In this document: in pieces, positions 46,056 through 55,763 of the stretch | Position numbering within the stretch: the stretch's first letter is position 1 | How the letters are laid out: the number at the start of each line of letters is the position of its first letter | NCBI RefSeq assembly: GCF_020405205.1 | Contig: NZ_CP084469.1 | Coordinates: 372,001 to 436,000, forward strand | Direction: 5' to 3' | Source: Natrinema salinisoli | GTDB taxonomy: Archaea > Halobacteriota > Halobacteria > Halobacteriales > Natrialbaceae | DNA: 64,000 nucleotides | Notes under the pieces: generated by a model | What the model was told of the DNA's origin: nothing | The model's database searches: none | The model's input: only the letters and a program-made list of their open reading frames with translations | Translations under genes and position numbers: made by a program

Positions 46056-47282
46056 TCAGGCTTCGAAGTTGATCTCCTCGACCGTCTCGACGCCGTCCTC
46101 GCTGAACTCGAAGATCTCGTAGGTGACCGCCTGCATGTCGCCGTTGTCGTCGAAGTTGACGCTGCTCGAGGCACCCTGGTAGTTGACCGGCTCGCCGTCG
46201 TCGACCAGCTGAAGGGCCTCGGCGAGGTTGCTCGGTCCGACTTCCTGCCCGTCGGGGTTCGCCACGTCGCGAATGCTGTCGCGGATCGCGGGGCCGTTCG
46301 TTTCGCCGGCGGCGATACTCGCGAGGATGTTGACCGCCGTCGCGTCGTAGGCCTGCGCGGTGAATACGCCGGGTTCGCTCTCGTATTCGTCCTGATAGAG
46401 TTCAGTGAACGCGTCCTGCTGGGGTCCGGCAGCGAGCGGGGCCGTCCCGACGACGTTCGCCATTTCGTTGTCGACGTTGCCGGGGAGGTCGCCGTCGCGG
46501 AGGCCGTCGGTCACCATGATCGTCTGCCCGGAGTCGAAGTCCGAGTAGTAGTCCCGGAAGATCTGTTCGCCGCTGGCCGGGTAGCCGATGACGATCATCA
46601 TGTCCGGATCGTCCGCCAGCGCGCTCTCGAGTGCCGACGTGTACGACGGCTGTTCGGCCTCGAACGAGACGGTGTTCGAGACGGTGCCGCCGAGTTCTTC
46701 GAAAGCGCTGACGAACGCGTCCGACAGTTGCTGGCCGTAGTCGTTGTTGAGATAGAACGACGCGGCGGACTCGAGGCCGCGCTCCTCGTAGGCGACCTGC
46801 GCCATGACTTCGCCCTGCAGGGCGTCGCTCGGACAGGTCCTGAAGATGAAGTCGTCGTCCTCGAGGTTCGTGATCGTCGGTGCGGTACTCGCCGGCGAGA
46901 TCCCCACGACCTCGTTCGGGATCAGAACGTCCTCCGCGACCGTGATCGTTACCTGCGAGGACGCCGCACCGGTGATCGCCGGATACCCTGCATCGACGAG
47001 CGATTGGGCACCGCTTATCCCGGCGTCGGCCGTCGATTCGGAGTCCTCTTCGCGAATGTCGATCGAGTAGTCGCTGTCCTCGAGTTGCGTTCCGGGGAGG
47101 ATCGCAGCGTCCCGGATCGGCGCGCCGAGGTTGCCGAGGTCACCCGTGACCGGTTGGAGGACGCCCACCATCGCGTCCGCGTCGTCACCGCCGTCGCCGA
47201 CCCCATCACCAATACATCCAGCGACGCCAGCCATACCTGCTGCACCCAGCCCACGTAGCACGTTTCGTCGATTACATCGCAT
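46056..47282 (-). CDS. livK: LivK-like branched-chain amino acid binding lipoprotein
   Basis: 408 aa periplasmic-type binding protein. A Tat signal with RRNVLRGLGAAGMAGVAGC ends in a lipobox Cys23, so it is a membrane-anchored lipoprotein. The mature part has the leucine-binding fold (VGVLQPVTGDLGNLG, VGISPASTAPTITN, ASFYLNNDYGQQLSDAFV). It faces the livHMGF operon tail to tail, an unusual separate location for the binding subunit. The very long frame that continues upstream to 49055 is antisense to pccB and is ignored. Start ATG 47282. Confidence 0.9.
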   Translation of the reverse strand: MRCNRRNVLRGLGAAGMAGVAGCIGDGVGDGGDDADAMVGVLQPVTGDLGNLGAPIRDAAILPGTQLEDSDYSIDIREEDSESTADAGISGAQSLVDAGYPAITGAASSQVTITVAEDVLIPNEVVGISPASTAPTITNLEDDDFIFRTCPSDALQGEVMAQVAYEERGLESAASFYLNNDYGQQLSDAFVSAFEELGGTVSNTVSFEAEQPSYTSALESALADDPDMMIVIGYPASGEQIFRDYYSDFDSGQTIMVTDGLRDGDLPGNVDNEMANVVGTAPLAAGPQQDAFTELYQDEYESEPGVFTAQAYDATAVNILASIAAGETNGPAIRDSIRDVANPDGQEVGPSNLAEALQLVDDGEPVNYQGASSSVNFDDNGDMQAVTYEIFEFSEDGVETVEEINFEA

Positions 47283-47465
47283 TGCTATGGGCTTACAAGG
47301 ACAGTTCTGGTATATAGTCCTTTTTACGTAGTGAGAGTGCCAGTTCGCGACGGTCGAACCCGATAGACGAACGATACTCTCGAGCGTGATTCGATACGAC
47401 TGCGGGAGATCGTGTGGAATGAGAACACGCAAACCCTCATGGGAAATAATACGAGTTACAGAACG

Positions 47466-47474
47466 CTTTTTATT
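47466..47474 (+). promoter_or_regulatory. TATA box ahead of the pccB leader ORF
   Basis: CTTTTTATT is centred 27 nt before the ATG at 47497, not before the pccB start at 47523. Confidence 0.55.
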
Positions 47475-47496
47475 CCCGTGACCGTTGCCTCCCTCA

Positions 47497-47526
47497 ATGA
47501 GTTGGCACGGGAGGGATTCCCTATGA
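47497..47526 (+). CDS. Possible 9-codon leader peptide ahead of pccB
   Basis: MSWHGRDSL ends in a TGA that overlaps the pccB ATG (ATGA). The TATA box at 47466-47474 is positioned for a leaderless transcript beginning at this ATG. A GGGAGGGA stretch inside the frame is a good Shine-Dalgarno for pccB. Function, if any, is regulatory. Confidence 0.45.
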   Translation: MSWHGRDSL

Positions 47527-49073
47527 CGATGGAAGACCGCATCGACGAACTCGAGGAACTCCGCGAAGAGGCCCGCAAAGGTGGTGGCGAAGCCCGAATC
47601 GAGAAGCAACACGACAAGGGGAAGATGACCGCCCGCGAGCGGATCGATTACTTCCTCGACGACGGCACGTTCACGGAGTTCGACCAGCTCCGGACCCACC
47701 AGACGAGCCAGTTCGGGATGGAGGAGAAGAAGATCCCCGGCGACGGCGTCGTCACGGGTTACGGCGAGGTCAACGGGCGGACCACCTTCGTCTTCGCCCA
47801 CGACTTCACCGTTTTCGGCGGTTCGCTCGGCGAAGTCTTCGCCGAAAAGGTCTGCAAAGTGATGGACATGGCGATGGAGGTCGGTGCCCCGGTCATCGGG
47901 CTCAACGACTCCGCAGGGGCCCGCATTCAGGAGGGCGTCAAGAGCCTCGCCGGCTTCACGGAAATCTTCCGGCGAAATCAGGAGGCAAGCGGCGTCGTCC
48001 CCCAGATATCCGGGATCATGGGTCCGTGTGCGGGCGGAGCAGTCTACTCCCCGTCGATCACCGACTTCATCTTCATGGTGAAAGACACGAGCCACATGTA
48101 CATCACCGGTCCCGGCGTTACCAAGACCGTCACCGGTGAGGAGGTCACCCACGAGGAACTCGGCGGCGCGATGACCCATGCCAACAAGACCGGCGTCGCC
48201 CAGTTCGCGTGCGAGAGCGAGGAACAGGCGCTCGATGACATCAAGCGACTCCTCTCTTACCTCCCCCAGAACAACGTGGAGGATCCGCCCCGCGTCGAGC
48301 CCTGGGACGATCCCGATCGGCGCGACGAACAGCTCAAAGACATCGTCCCGCCGAGCCCGCAGAAGCCCTACGACATGACCAACGTCATCGACTCGGTCGT
48401 CGACGAGGGCTCGTTCTTCGAGGTCGCGGACAACTTCGCCCAGAACATCGTCGTCGGCTTCGGCCGACTGGACGGGCGTTCGGTCGGTCTCGTCGCCAAC
48501 CAGCCCCGGGTCAACGCCGGCACGCTGACCGTCGACGCCTCGATGAAGGGGTCGCGATTCGTTCGCTTCTGTGATTCGTTCAACATCCCGATCGTTACCT
48601 TCGTCGACGTCCCCGGCTACATGCCCGGGACCGATCAGGAACACCGCGGGATCATCCGCCACGGCGCGAAATTGCTGTACGCCTACGCCGAGGCGACCGT
48701 GCCCCTCCTCACGGTCATCACCCGGAAGGCCTACGGCGGCGCCTACTGCGTCATGGCCTCCAAAAACCTCGGCGCCGACGTCAACTACGCCTGGCCGACC
48801 GCCGAGATCGCCGTCATGGGGCCACAGGGCGCGGTCAACATCCTCTACCGCGAGGAACTCGCGGAGGCCGACAACCCAGACGAACTCCGCGACGAACTCA
48901 TCGAGGAGTACCGCGAGGAGTTCGCGAACCCCTACACCGCGACGGACAAAGGGTTCCTCGACGACGTCATCGTCCCCACCGAGACCCGCCCGCGGCTGAT
49001 CCGCGACCTCGAGATGCTCGAGACCAAGCGCCAACAGAACCCGGACAAGAAACACGGCAACATCCCGCTGTAG
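47523..49073 (+). CDS. pccB: Acyl/propionyl-CoA carboxylase carboxyltransferase subunit
   Basis: 516 aa carboxyltransferase (PccB/AccD-type). Both crotonase-like halves are visible: [20 protein letters not shown], then [20 protein letters not shown] in the first, [19 protein letters not shown] and [20 protein letters not shown] in the second, with [11 protein letters not shown]. It transfers CO2 from biotin to propionyl-CoA (or acetyl-CoA). Followed after 4 bp by pccX; pccA is 2.8 kb further. Divergent from livK. Confidence 0.95.
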   Translation: MTMEDRIDELEELREEARKGGGEARIEKQHDKGKMTARERIDYFLDDGTFTEFDQLRTHQTSQFGMEEKKIPGDGVVTGYGEVNGRTTFVFAHDFTVFGGSLGEVFAEKVCKVMDMAMEVGAPVIGLNDSAGARIQEGVKSLAGFTEIFRRNQEASGVVPQISGIMGPCAGGAVYSPSITDFIFMVKDTSHMYITGPGVTKTVTGEEVTHEELGGAMTHANKTGVAQFACESEEQALDDIKRLLSYLPQNNVEDPPRVEPWDDPDRRDEQLKDIVPPSPQKPYDMTNVIDSVVDEGSFFEVADNFAQNIVVGFGRLDGRSVGLVANQPRVNAGTLTVDASMKGSRFVRFCDSFNIPIVTFVDVPGYMPGTDQEHRGIIRHGAKLLYAYAEATVPLLTVITRKAYGGAYCVMASKNLGADVNYAWPTAEIAVMGPQGAVNILYREELAEADNPDELRDELIEEYREEFANPYTATDKGFLDDVIVPTETRPRLIRDLEMLETKRQQNPDKKHGNIPL

Positions 49074-49077
49074 TCAG

Positions 49078-49431
49078 ATGACTTCACAACAGCCCACTGC
49101 CGACGGCGCGGCTCCGACCACGGACGAAGCGGCCGCCGCCGATGGCGAGGCGGCCGGACTCGAGGTGGCCCTGCCCGGAGACGTCACGCTCGACCTCCCG
49201 GACGACGCGGACGACGAGGAAGCCGCGGCGATCGCGGCCGCGATCGGCGCCCATCTCCACGATCACGCGCTCGCGGCCGCCGCCGCGGCAGCCGAGGGCG
49301 AGGAGACGTGGGACGACGAGCGCTGGGCCTTCGCGGGACGGGTCCGCGCACAGCAACACCGGACGGTCCGCGTTCCGCGCGATGCGCCGACCGACCCGTG
49401 GTCCGCTGCGGGACGAACGAAGCAGTTCTAG
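49078..49431 (+). CDS. pccX: Small propionyl-CoA carboxylase subunit PccX-like
   Basis: 117 aa, Ala/Asp/Glu-rich, unlike any enzyme fold. The middle helix ([20 protein letters not shown]) and the C terminus ([20 protein letters not shown]) resemble the third, small subunit (PccX) described for Haloferax propionyl-CoA carboxylase and, distantly, the actinobacterial AccE epsilon subunit. It starts 4 bp after pccB, so it is co-transcribed and probably stabilises the holoenzyme. Confidence 0.82.
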   Translation: MTSQQPTADGAAPTTDEAAAADGEAAGLEVALPGDVTLDLPDDADDEEAAAIAAAIGAHLHDHALAAAAAAAEGEETWDDERWAFAGRVRAQQHRTVRVPRDAPTDPWSAAGRTKQF

Positions 49432-49715
49432 CGGCGGTTTCGACGGCGTTTCCGAATCGGTCGACCGCGGTTTCTCCACCGATACCGACCCTCGATACCG
49501 TCTTTCGACGCTCGCTCGTAGACACCGATCGCAGTCGGTGGGATGGGTCGGAAAAGCCATATTCTGGGAGATTATTTGACACGATATGGGACGATCGCCC
49601 TCCGCGAATCGGTCGATAGAACGGTCCGGAATCGTTCGATTCGGTCCTCGAGAGCGAAATATCGGTCCAGGTTCCCGTCAACTGCCCGCGTTGCCGCTTT
49701 CGAACACTGAAACGG

Positions 49716-50489
49716 ATGCCTGACAGTACGCGTGCCCATACCGTCACACTGCTGGTCGTCCTCATCGTGATGACCGCGGGCTGTGGCGGCCTCGTGGACG
49801 ATAGGACCGATTCCACGACCAACGACGCGAACGAGAGCGAACTCCTCCCGGGGCTCACCGAGGAGGGAGTGACTGACAGATATCTCCTCCTCAGCGCGCA
49901 CCACGACGCGTTCGACCACAAATCCTACCGAAACAGCCGGGAGACGGTGACGCGAGACGAAACGGGGACGGTCGTCGAACGCGAGACGCAAACGGTAGTC
50001 GCTGCGCCGACCGGTTCACCCGCCCGCGTCGAGCGAACCGTCTCCGGGAACGGGACCGAAACGGTGATCTACGACCACTGGATCGACCCCGAACTGCCGA
50101 TCGTTCGAACGAACGAGTCCGGAACGGTCACGTACACGCCGGATTCGACGCGGGCCATCGAACCGGCTCCGCCCATCCCACTGGAAGAGGCCTACGACGC
50201 AGTCGAAACCGTGACGGTCGAGAACGGGTCGGACGAGCGGTATCGCCTCGAGGGCCACACCGACCGGCTCGGGCGCTACGAGAACGTCTCGTTCACGCTC
50301 ACGCTCGCCGAGGACGGCCATCTCACGGCCTACACGCTCGAGGGCGAACTGACGACCGACGGAGACCGGCATTTCGTCACGGAGGAGTTCACACAGGAGA
50401 TCACGGCCGTCGAACCGACCGAGCCGGCGTGGCTCGAGGAGGGCCGCGACGAGATCGAAGAACGAGCGAATTCGAGCACTGCCGGCTGA
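49716..50489 (+). CDS. Haloarchaeal lipoprotein of unknown function
   Basis: 257 aa. A Sec-type signal (TVTLLVVLIVMTAGCGG) has a lipobox with Cys23. The mature part has a repeated DETGTVVERETQ style, many Thr/Glu residues and a beta-rich appearance like haloarchaeal DUF7537-type lipoproteins. No catalytic motif. Probably anchored to the outside of the membrane. It lies between pccX and the stomatin-like gene; the 284 bp after pccX contain nothing recognisable. Confidence 0.8.
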   Translation: MPDSTRAHTVTLLVVLIVMTAGCGGLVDDRTDSTTNDANESELLPGLTEEGVTDRYLLLSAHHDAFDHKSYRNSRETVTRDETGTVVERETQTVVAAPTGSPARVERTVSGNGTETVIYDHWIDPELPIVRTNESGTVTYTPDSTRAIEPAPPIPLEEAYDAVETVTVENGSDERYRLEGHTDRLGRYENVSFTLTLAEDGHLTAYTLEGELTTDGDRHFVTEEFTQEITAVEPTEPAWLEEGRDEIEERANSSTAG

Positions 50490-50519
50490 CGGCGGGAGAT
50501 CCCCACTCGAGGGCCGCGT

Positions 50520-51674
50520 CTACTCCGCGTCGGCGTCCGGTTCCACGTCGGCCTCGTCCGCAGTCTCCGACATCGTGATCGGATCTTCGGCCTCCATTCC
50601 GACGTCCTGTCCTTCCTTGATCGCACGGGCCTGTTCTTCCATCGCTTCGACGTCCATCTCGGCTTGCTCGTCGATCTCGCCGATGATGTCGGCGATGTCG
50701 TCTAATCCGATCAGCTCGCGGGTCTCGTCGTCGAACTCGAGGCTGTCGAGTTCCGCCCCGTTGCCTGTCACGTCGCTGCCGGAGAGATGCTTGCCGTAGC
50801 GACCGACCAGCGAGGTGAGCTCCTGGGGCATGACGAACGTCGTCGATTCGCCCTGACCGATCTCCGCGAGCGTCTCCATGCCCTTGTCGATGACCGCGCG
50901 TTCGCCCATCGATTCCGCCGAGCGCGCCCGGAGGACGGTCGAGATCGCGTCACCCTGGGACTCGAGGATCTGGCTCTGCTTTTCACCCTGGGCGCGGATG
51001 ATGTTCGACTGCTTGTCCCCCTCCGCTTTCTCGACGGCGCTGCGGCGTTCACCCTGCGCCTCGAGGATCATCGCCCGACGGCGGCGCTCGGCGGAGGTCT
51101 GTTCCTCCATCGCGCCCTTGACGCCAGCCGAGGGAGTGACTTCGCGGACCTCGACCGATTCCACTCGAATGCCCCACTCGTCGGTGGGTTCGTCGAGTTC
51201 GGTCCGGATTCGCTCGTTGATCATCTCGCGTCGGCTCAGCGTATCGTCGAGTTCCATGTCGCCGATCACGGCGCGGAGCGTGGTCTGAGCCAGGTTCGAG
51301 ACGGCGCGCTGGTAGTCGTCGACCTCGAGAAACGCGCGTTTGGCGTTCATCACGCGAATGTAGACGACGGCGTCCGCGGTCACCGGCGAGTTATCGCGCG
51401 TGATGGCTTCCTGCTGGGGCACGTCCAGCGTCTGGGTTCGCATGTCGAACGTGTATATTCGGGAGACGAACGGTGGAACGATGTTCAGCCCCGGCTCGAG
51501 CAGCTTGCGGTACTCCCCGAAGACCGTCAGCGCCGCTCTGTCGTAGGCGTCGACGATCTCGACCATCTGCCAGACCGTGATCACGACGAGCAGGAGTCCG
51601 ACGAGCCCGACGATCAGGAGGGGATCCTCGAGCACGGATTGCGCCTGCAGCGGGCCGAGTGGAAACTCGTACAT
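50520..51674 (-). CDS. Stomatin/prohibitin-like SPFH membrane protein
   Basis: 384 aa. One N-terminal helix (PLLIVGLVGLLLVVITVWQM) precedes the SPFH/band-7 domain (YRKLLEPGLNIVPPFVSRIY, DVPQQEAITRDNSPVTADAV, NLAQTTLRAVIGDMELDDTL), then a coiled coil (RRAMILEAQGERRSAVEKAE) and an acidic C terminus. SPFH proteins organise membrane microdomains and regulate proteases. No NfeD partner is adjacent. Convergent with the lipoprotein gene, divergent from pccA. Confidence 0.92.
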   Translation of the reverse strand: MYEFPLGPLQAQSVLEDPLLIVGLVGLLLVVITVWQMVEIVDAYDRAALTVFGEYRKLLEPGLNIVPPFVSRIYTFDMRTQTLDVPQQEAITRDNSPVTADAVVYIRVMNAKRAFLEVDDYQRAVSNLAQTTLRAVIGDMELDDTLSRREMINERIRTELDEPTDEWGIRVESVEVREVTPSAGVKGAMEEQTSAERRRRAMILEAQGERRSAVEKAEGDKQSNIIRAQGEKQSQILESQGDAISTVLRARSAESMGERAVIDKGMETLAEIGQGESTTFVMPQELTSLVGRYGKHLSGSDVTGNGAELDSLEFDDETRELIGLDDIADIIGEIDEQAEMDVEAMEEQARAIKEGQDVGMEAEDPITMSETADEADVEPDADAE

Positions 51675-51837
51675 CGTGTGTATCAGGTCCTCAGATCGGA
51701 TAACGCTTGCCCATAACTACCATGGGGCGCGTTCCGATCGGTTCGCGGGAGGCCGGTCGTCGCCTGATGAGATCCGTCGCAGTGTCGAACCCGTTGCGAA
51801 AAAGTAAGGTAGGTCCCTGACGACGTTTTCCACAGGA

Positions 51838-53676
51838 ATGTTCAGGAAGGTTCTCGTGGCAAACCGCGGGGAAATCGCGGTCCGCGTCATGCGGGCGTGC
51901 GAAGAGTTGAATATCGGGACCGTCGCCGTCTACTCCGAGGCGGACAAGGACTCGGGACACGTGCGCTACGCCGACGAAGCGTACAACGTGGGGCCGGCCC
52001 GCGCGGCCGACTCCTATCTCGATCACGAAGCCGTCATCGAGGCCGCGCGGAAGGCCGACGCCGACGCCATTCACCCCGGCTACGGGTTCCTCGCCGAGAA
52101 CGCCGAGTTCGCGGGCAAAGTCCAGGAGGCGGAGGGAATCACCTGGATCGGTCCGTCCAGCAGTGCGATGGAGTCGCTCGGCGAGAAGACCAAGGCCCGC
52201 AAGATCATGCAGGAAGCCGACGTCCCGATCGTCCCCGGGACCACCGACCCAGTCACCGATCCCGAGGAGGTCAAGGAGTTCGGGGAGAAACACGGGTACC
52301 CGATCGCCATCAAAGCGGAAGGTGGCGGCGGCGGCCGCGGGATGAAGGTCGTCTGGGACGAGAGCGAAGTCGAGGACCAACTCGAGAGCGCCAAACGCGA
52401 GGGCGAGGCCTACTTCGACAACGACTCGGTCTACCTCGAGCGCTATCTCGAGAAGCCCCGCCACATCGAGGTCCAGATCGTCGCGGATCAACACGGAAAC
52501 GTGCGCCACCTCGGCGAGCGCGACTGCTCGCTGCAGCGCCGTCACCAGAAGGTCATCGAGGAAGGGCCCTCCGCAGCGCTGACCGACGAACTCCGCGAGA
52601 AGATCGGCGAGGCCGCCCGTCGGGGCGTCGCCGCCGCCGACTACACCAACGCGGGGACCGTCGAGTTCCTCGTCGAGGAAGAGCCCGGCCGCGACGGCCC
52701 GCTGGGTCCCGACGCGAACTTCTTCTTCCTCGAGGTCAACACGCGGATCCAGGTCGAGCACACGGTCACCGAGCAGATCACCGGCATCGACATCGTCAAG
52801 CGACAGATCCGGATCGCCGCCGGCGAGGAGATCGACTTCGATCAGGACGACGTCGAGATCGACGGCCACGCGATGGAGTTCCGGATCAACGCCGAGAACG
52901 CGGCCAACGACTTCGCGCCCGCGACCGGTGGCACGCTGGAAACGTACGACCCGCCAGGCGGGATCGGCGTCAGACTCGACGACGCCCTGCGGCAGGGCGA
53001 CGAGCTCGTCACCGACTACGACTCCATGATCGCGAAGCTGGTCGTCTGGGGCGAGGACCGCGACGAGTGTATCGAGCGGTCGCTCCGCGCGCTCCGCGAG
53101 TACGAGATCGCGGGCATCCCGACGATCATCCCGTTCCACCGACTGATGCTTACCGACGAGGAGTTCGTCCAGAGTACGCACACCACGAAGTACCTCGACG
53201 AGGAACTCGACGAGAGTCGCATCGAAGAGGCCCAGGAGCAGTGGGGCGGCGACATCGGCGACGGCGGCGCGGGTGACGAGGAGGAAGCCGTCGAGCGCGA
53301 GTTCACCGTAGAGGTCAACGGCAAGCGCTTCGAGGTCGAACTCGAGGAACACGGCGCACCTGCGATCCCGACCGGCGAGGTCGACGGCGGCGGATCGATG
53401 GCCAGCCGGCCGGAGCCGGCAGGGGGGTCCAGCAGCGACGGTGGCGCCGAACTCGAAGGCGAAGGCGAAACCGTCGACGCCGAGATGCAGGGGACGATCC
53501 TCGACATCGAAGTCGAAGAGGGCGATGAGGTCGCGGCCGGCGACGTGCTGGTCGTCCTCGAGGCCATGAAGATGGAGAACGACATCGTCGCGTCCCGTGG
53601 CGGGACGGTCACGCAGATCGCCGTCGCAGAAGGCGATAGCGTGGACATGGGCGACACGCTCGTAGTGCTCGAGTAA
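51838..53676 (+). CDS. pccA: Propionyl/acetyl-CoA carboxylase biotin carboxylase-BCCP subunit
   Basis: 612 aa. Biotin carboxylase at 1-450 ([23 protein letters not shown]-grasp with [31 protein letters not shown]), a linker with a Gly/Ser-rich stretch around 520-545, and a biotinyl domain with EAMKMEN, where Lys578 is the biotin site. It complements pccB/pccX upstream. Haloarchaea use this enzyme to turn propionyl-CoA into methylmalonyl-CoA, in catabolism of odd-chain and branched compounds and in PHBV precursor balance. Start ATG 51838 at the family N terminus. Confidence 0.95.
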   Translation: MFRKVLVANRGEIAVRVMRACEELNIGTVAVYSEADKDSGHVRYADEAYNVGPARAADSYLDHEAVIEAARKADADAIHPGYGFLAENAEFAGKVQEAEGITWIGPSSSAMESLGEKTKARKIMQEADVPIVPGTTDPVTDPEEVKEFGEKHGYPIAIKAEGGGGGRGMKVVWDESEVEDQLESAKREGEAYFDNDSVYLERYLEKPRHIEVQIVADQHGNVRHLGERDCSLQRRHQKVIEEGPSAALTDELREKIGEAARRGVAAADYTNAGTVEFLVEEEPGRDGPLGPDANFFFLEVNTRIQVEHTVTEQITGIDIVKRQIRIAAGEEIDFDQDDVEIDGHAMEFRINAENAANDFAPATGGTLETYDPPGGIGVRLDDALRQGDELVTDYDSMIAKLVVWGEDRDECIERSLRALREYEIAGIPTIIPFHRLMLTDEEFVQSTHTTKYLDEELDESRIEEAQEQWGGDIGDGGAGDEEEAVEREFTVEVNGKRFEVELEEHGAPAIPTGEVDGGGSMASRPEPAGGSSSDGGAELEGEGETVDAEMQGTILDIEVEEGDEVAAGDVLVVLEAMKMENDIVASRGGTVTQIAVAEGDSVDMGDTLVVLE

Positions 53677-54131
53677 CCCCGGCCTCGCGTCGATTCTACC
53701 TGTCGTTGCGAACATCTTCGGAGCAACGCCGAAGGACGTGCTCCAGCATCGATTAGCTGCACGCGTAACCGGCCCAAGACCCTGAGCGGTCGATGGATAC
53801 CGACGGATGCCCGCGTTCCATCGAACCCGATCCACCACCCGGGTTCTCGTCGGCTGCTGCGTGCAGGCGACCGCAGTCGCTACGACAACCCGTGTGTCAG
53901 TGTAGCGACTCCACCGAGCCATCTCGACGAGATCCGAGACCGTGCCACTTGCGGGGCAGTGCCTCCAGTAGTGGTCGTTTACTCACCCGACGCGGTCTCG
54001 GCCGTCGAACCGGTTTTTTCGAGAATCAGCGCACAGCCGATCGGACAGCCGTCGGACGGCTGATGCGCGAATTGCCTCGACCGTGACTCTCGCACGAACT
54101 TTTCCGACTCGAGTTGCGCCCGAAATCGATG
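53677..54131. other. 455-bp intergenic region with hairpins
   Basis: No supported gene. Two inverted repeats are present: GAACCCG/CGGGTTC (53823-53829 and 53840-53846) and AGTCGCTAC/GTAGCGACT (53875-53883 and 53902-53910, 18-nt loop). A T6 run follows at about 54012-54017. Transcripts from pccA and the minus-strand radical SAM gene end here. Confidence 0.5.
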
Positions 54132-55253
54132 TCAGTCGCCGCTCGAGACGCCGCGCGTCTCGCCGTTCGCGTCGTCCCAAGGGAGCGGGCCGTCGTACCC
54201 CTCGGGAACGAAGGGGCAGAGCGGATCGCTCGCAAGCGGGTCGCCGGTGTGGGCGTACGCGCGCGAACGGCTCCCGCCACAGACGTTGCGGTAGGGACAG
54301 GCGCCGCACTTGCCGGAGAGGTTATCGCGGTCGCGAAGCGACCGGAACAGCTCCGACTCGCGGTAGAGTTCGGTGACCGGTCGATCGCGGACGTTGCCGG
54401 CCGATTCGAGGAGGAACCCCGAGGGGAACACCTCGCCCGTGTGACTGACGAAGGCGAAGCCGTCGCCCGCGACGATACCGGTCCGGCGCTTGACGCCGGG
54501 ATTCGTTCCCACGTCACCGTCCGCATCTGCTTCGCGCTGCATCGAGACCCGTCGGTACTGGGGGGCCTCGGTCGTCTTGACGCCGAACGGTTCCGTCTCG
54601 CTGACCTCGGCCAGCCACTCCATTACCGCATCGGCCCGGTCAGGCTCGACCGGCTCGAGGATGCGCCCCCGACCGACGGGCACGAGGAAGAAGACGCTCC
54701 ACATGACGGCCCCGATTTCGGTCAGCAGGTCGCGGATCGGGGGGAGTTCTTCGACGGTTTGCCGACAGACCGTCGTGTTGACCTGGACGGGGAGACCGGC
54801 CGCTCGAGCGTCCTCGACGGCACGGATCGTCTCCTCGAAGCTGCCGTCCTCACCGCGAAAGGCGTCGTGTGACTCCGGCGAAGCGCCGTCGAGACTAACC
54901 GCCATTCGCTTGAGTCCGGCGTCGGCCATCGACTCGATGCGGTCGGCGGTAAGCGACCCCGTCCCGCTGGGCGTGATCGTCATCCGCAGACCGAGATCGT
55001 CGCCGTAGGCGATCAGTTCCTCGACGTCGTCGCGAACGAGCGGGTCACCGCCCGAGAGGACGACGAGCTGGCCGTCGCCGAACTGGGCCGCTTCCTCGAG
55101 CAGTTCCTTTCCCTCAGCCGTCGAGAGTTCGTCGGGGTGGCGCTGGGGCTTGGCGTCGGCCCGACAGTGATCGCAGGCGAGCCCGCAGGCCTGGGTGAGT
55201 TCCCAGATGAGAACGAACGGTCGCTCGGACGTGTCGAGAGTGCCGGGGCGCAT
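54132..55253 (-). CDS. Radical SAM/SPASM protein (TIGR04053-like)
   Basis: 373 aa. CxxxCxxC motif CGLACDHC with Cys23, Cys27 and Cys30 binds the radical SAM 4Fe-4S cluster. LVVLSGGDPLVRDD is the SAM Gly motif. A SPASM-type C-terminal Cys cluster follows: Cys316, Cys319, Cys325 and Cys346. The arrangement resembles TIGR04053 radical SAM/SPASM enzymes that modify peptides, and also haem-pathway NirJ/AhbC/AhbD proteins. ATG 55253 places the cluster motif at the family position. It diverges from the Htur_1727-like gene with a 147-bp gap. Confidence 0.88.
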   Translation of the reverse strand: MRPGTLDTSERPFVLIWELTQACGLACDHCRADAKPQRHPDELSTAEGKELLEEAAQFGDGQLVVLSGGDPLVRDDVEELIAYGDDLGLRMTITPSGTGSLTADRIESMADAGLKRMAVSLDGASPESHDAFRGEDGSFEETIRAVEDARAAGLPVQVNTTVCRQTVEELPPIRDLLTEIGAVMWSVFFLVPVGRGRILEPVEPDRADAVMEWLAEVSETEPFGVKTTEAPQYRRVSMQREADADGDVGTNPGVKRRTGIVAGDGFAFVSHTGEVFPSGFLLESAGNVRDRPVTELYRESELFRSLRDRDNLSGKCGACPYRNVCGGSRSRAYAHTGDPLASDPLCPFVPEGYDGPLPWDDANGETRGVSSGD

Positions 55254-55400
55254 AGCGGAGACTGGGAACGGGACGACCGAAAACGCCCCTCTCGTTCCCG
55301 CGGCCCGGGAAGACGGGAAGATGTTCGACCGATCGGCGCGGTATTCCCGCGCGGTGGGAGGTCGCGGAACGGCCTTGGGTATCGTCTCGAACGTTCGGAT

Positions 55401-55763
55401 ATGGTCGAGAAAGCACGCCGGTCGGCGGTCGAGAGCGACGAGCGGGGGAACCCGACTCGGCAGTGGGAAGTCTTCGTTCGCGACGAGGAGGACGATCCCA
55501 TGCGCCACGTCGGCAGCGTCGCGGCCGCGAGCGGGACGGAGGCGCACGAACACGCGTCTCGACTGTTTGGCTGGTATGCCGCCGATATCTGGCTCTGTCC
55601 GGCCGACGCGGTCGAGCGGTTCTCGACGCGCGGCCTCGCGGAGACGGCCGAGGAGCGCGAAGACGAGGGTGCAGGCAACGACGATGACGACGGAGACGAC
55701 GAGAGCGAGGAACCCCGCGTCTACAAGGAGACCGCCGGTGCCTCGGAGGTGAACAGCCTGTGA
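55401..55763 (+). CDS. Htur_1727-family radical-SAM partner protein
   Basis: 120 aa. QWEVFVRDEEDDPMRHVGSV, then HEHASRLFGWYAADIWLCPA, is the signature I associate with the haloarchaeal Htur_1727 family (TIGR04031), noted as a partner, and possible substrate, of a neighbouring radical SAM/SPASM protein. The last 40 residues are acidic and disordered, ending ETAGASEVNSL. It lies between the two radical SAM genes, and its stop overlaps the GTG of the second by 4 bp (GTGA), so they are coupled. Confidence 0.85.
   Translation: MVEKARRSAVESDERGNPTRQWEVFVRDEEDDPMRHVGSVAAASGTEAHEHASRLFGWYAADIWLCPADAVERFSTRGLAETAEEREDEGAGNDDDDGDDESEEPRVYKETAGASEVNSL

Noticed and set aside
46056..49055. 999-codon open frame on the minus strand covering livK and the antisense of pccB
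   Set aside because: Only the part up to ATG 47282 has a Tat lipobox and binding-protein sequence. The rest is antisense to pccB and looks like a GC-driven shadow with odd composition.
53823..53846. GAACCCG/CGGGTTC dyad resembling a tRNA T-arm
   Set aside because: No acceptor, anticodon or D-arm could be matched around it; not a tRNA.
51691..53922. 743-codon frame antisense to pccA
   Set aside because: Rich in Arg, Asp, Leu, Val strings typical of the reverse complement of an acidic haloarchaeal gene; no domain recognised.
53793..54086. 97-codon plus-strand frame in the gap after pccA
   Set aside because: Arg/Pro/Ser-rich with no homology, no promoter and poor codon use; the region is better described as non-coding with hairpins.
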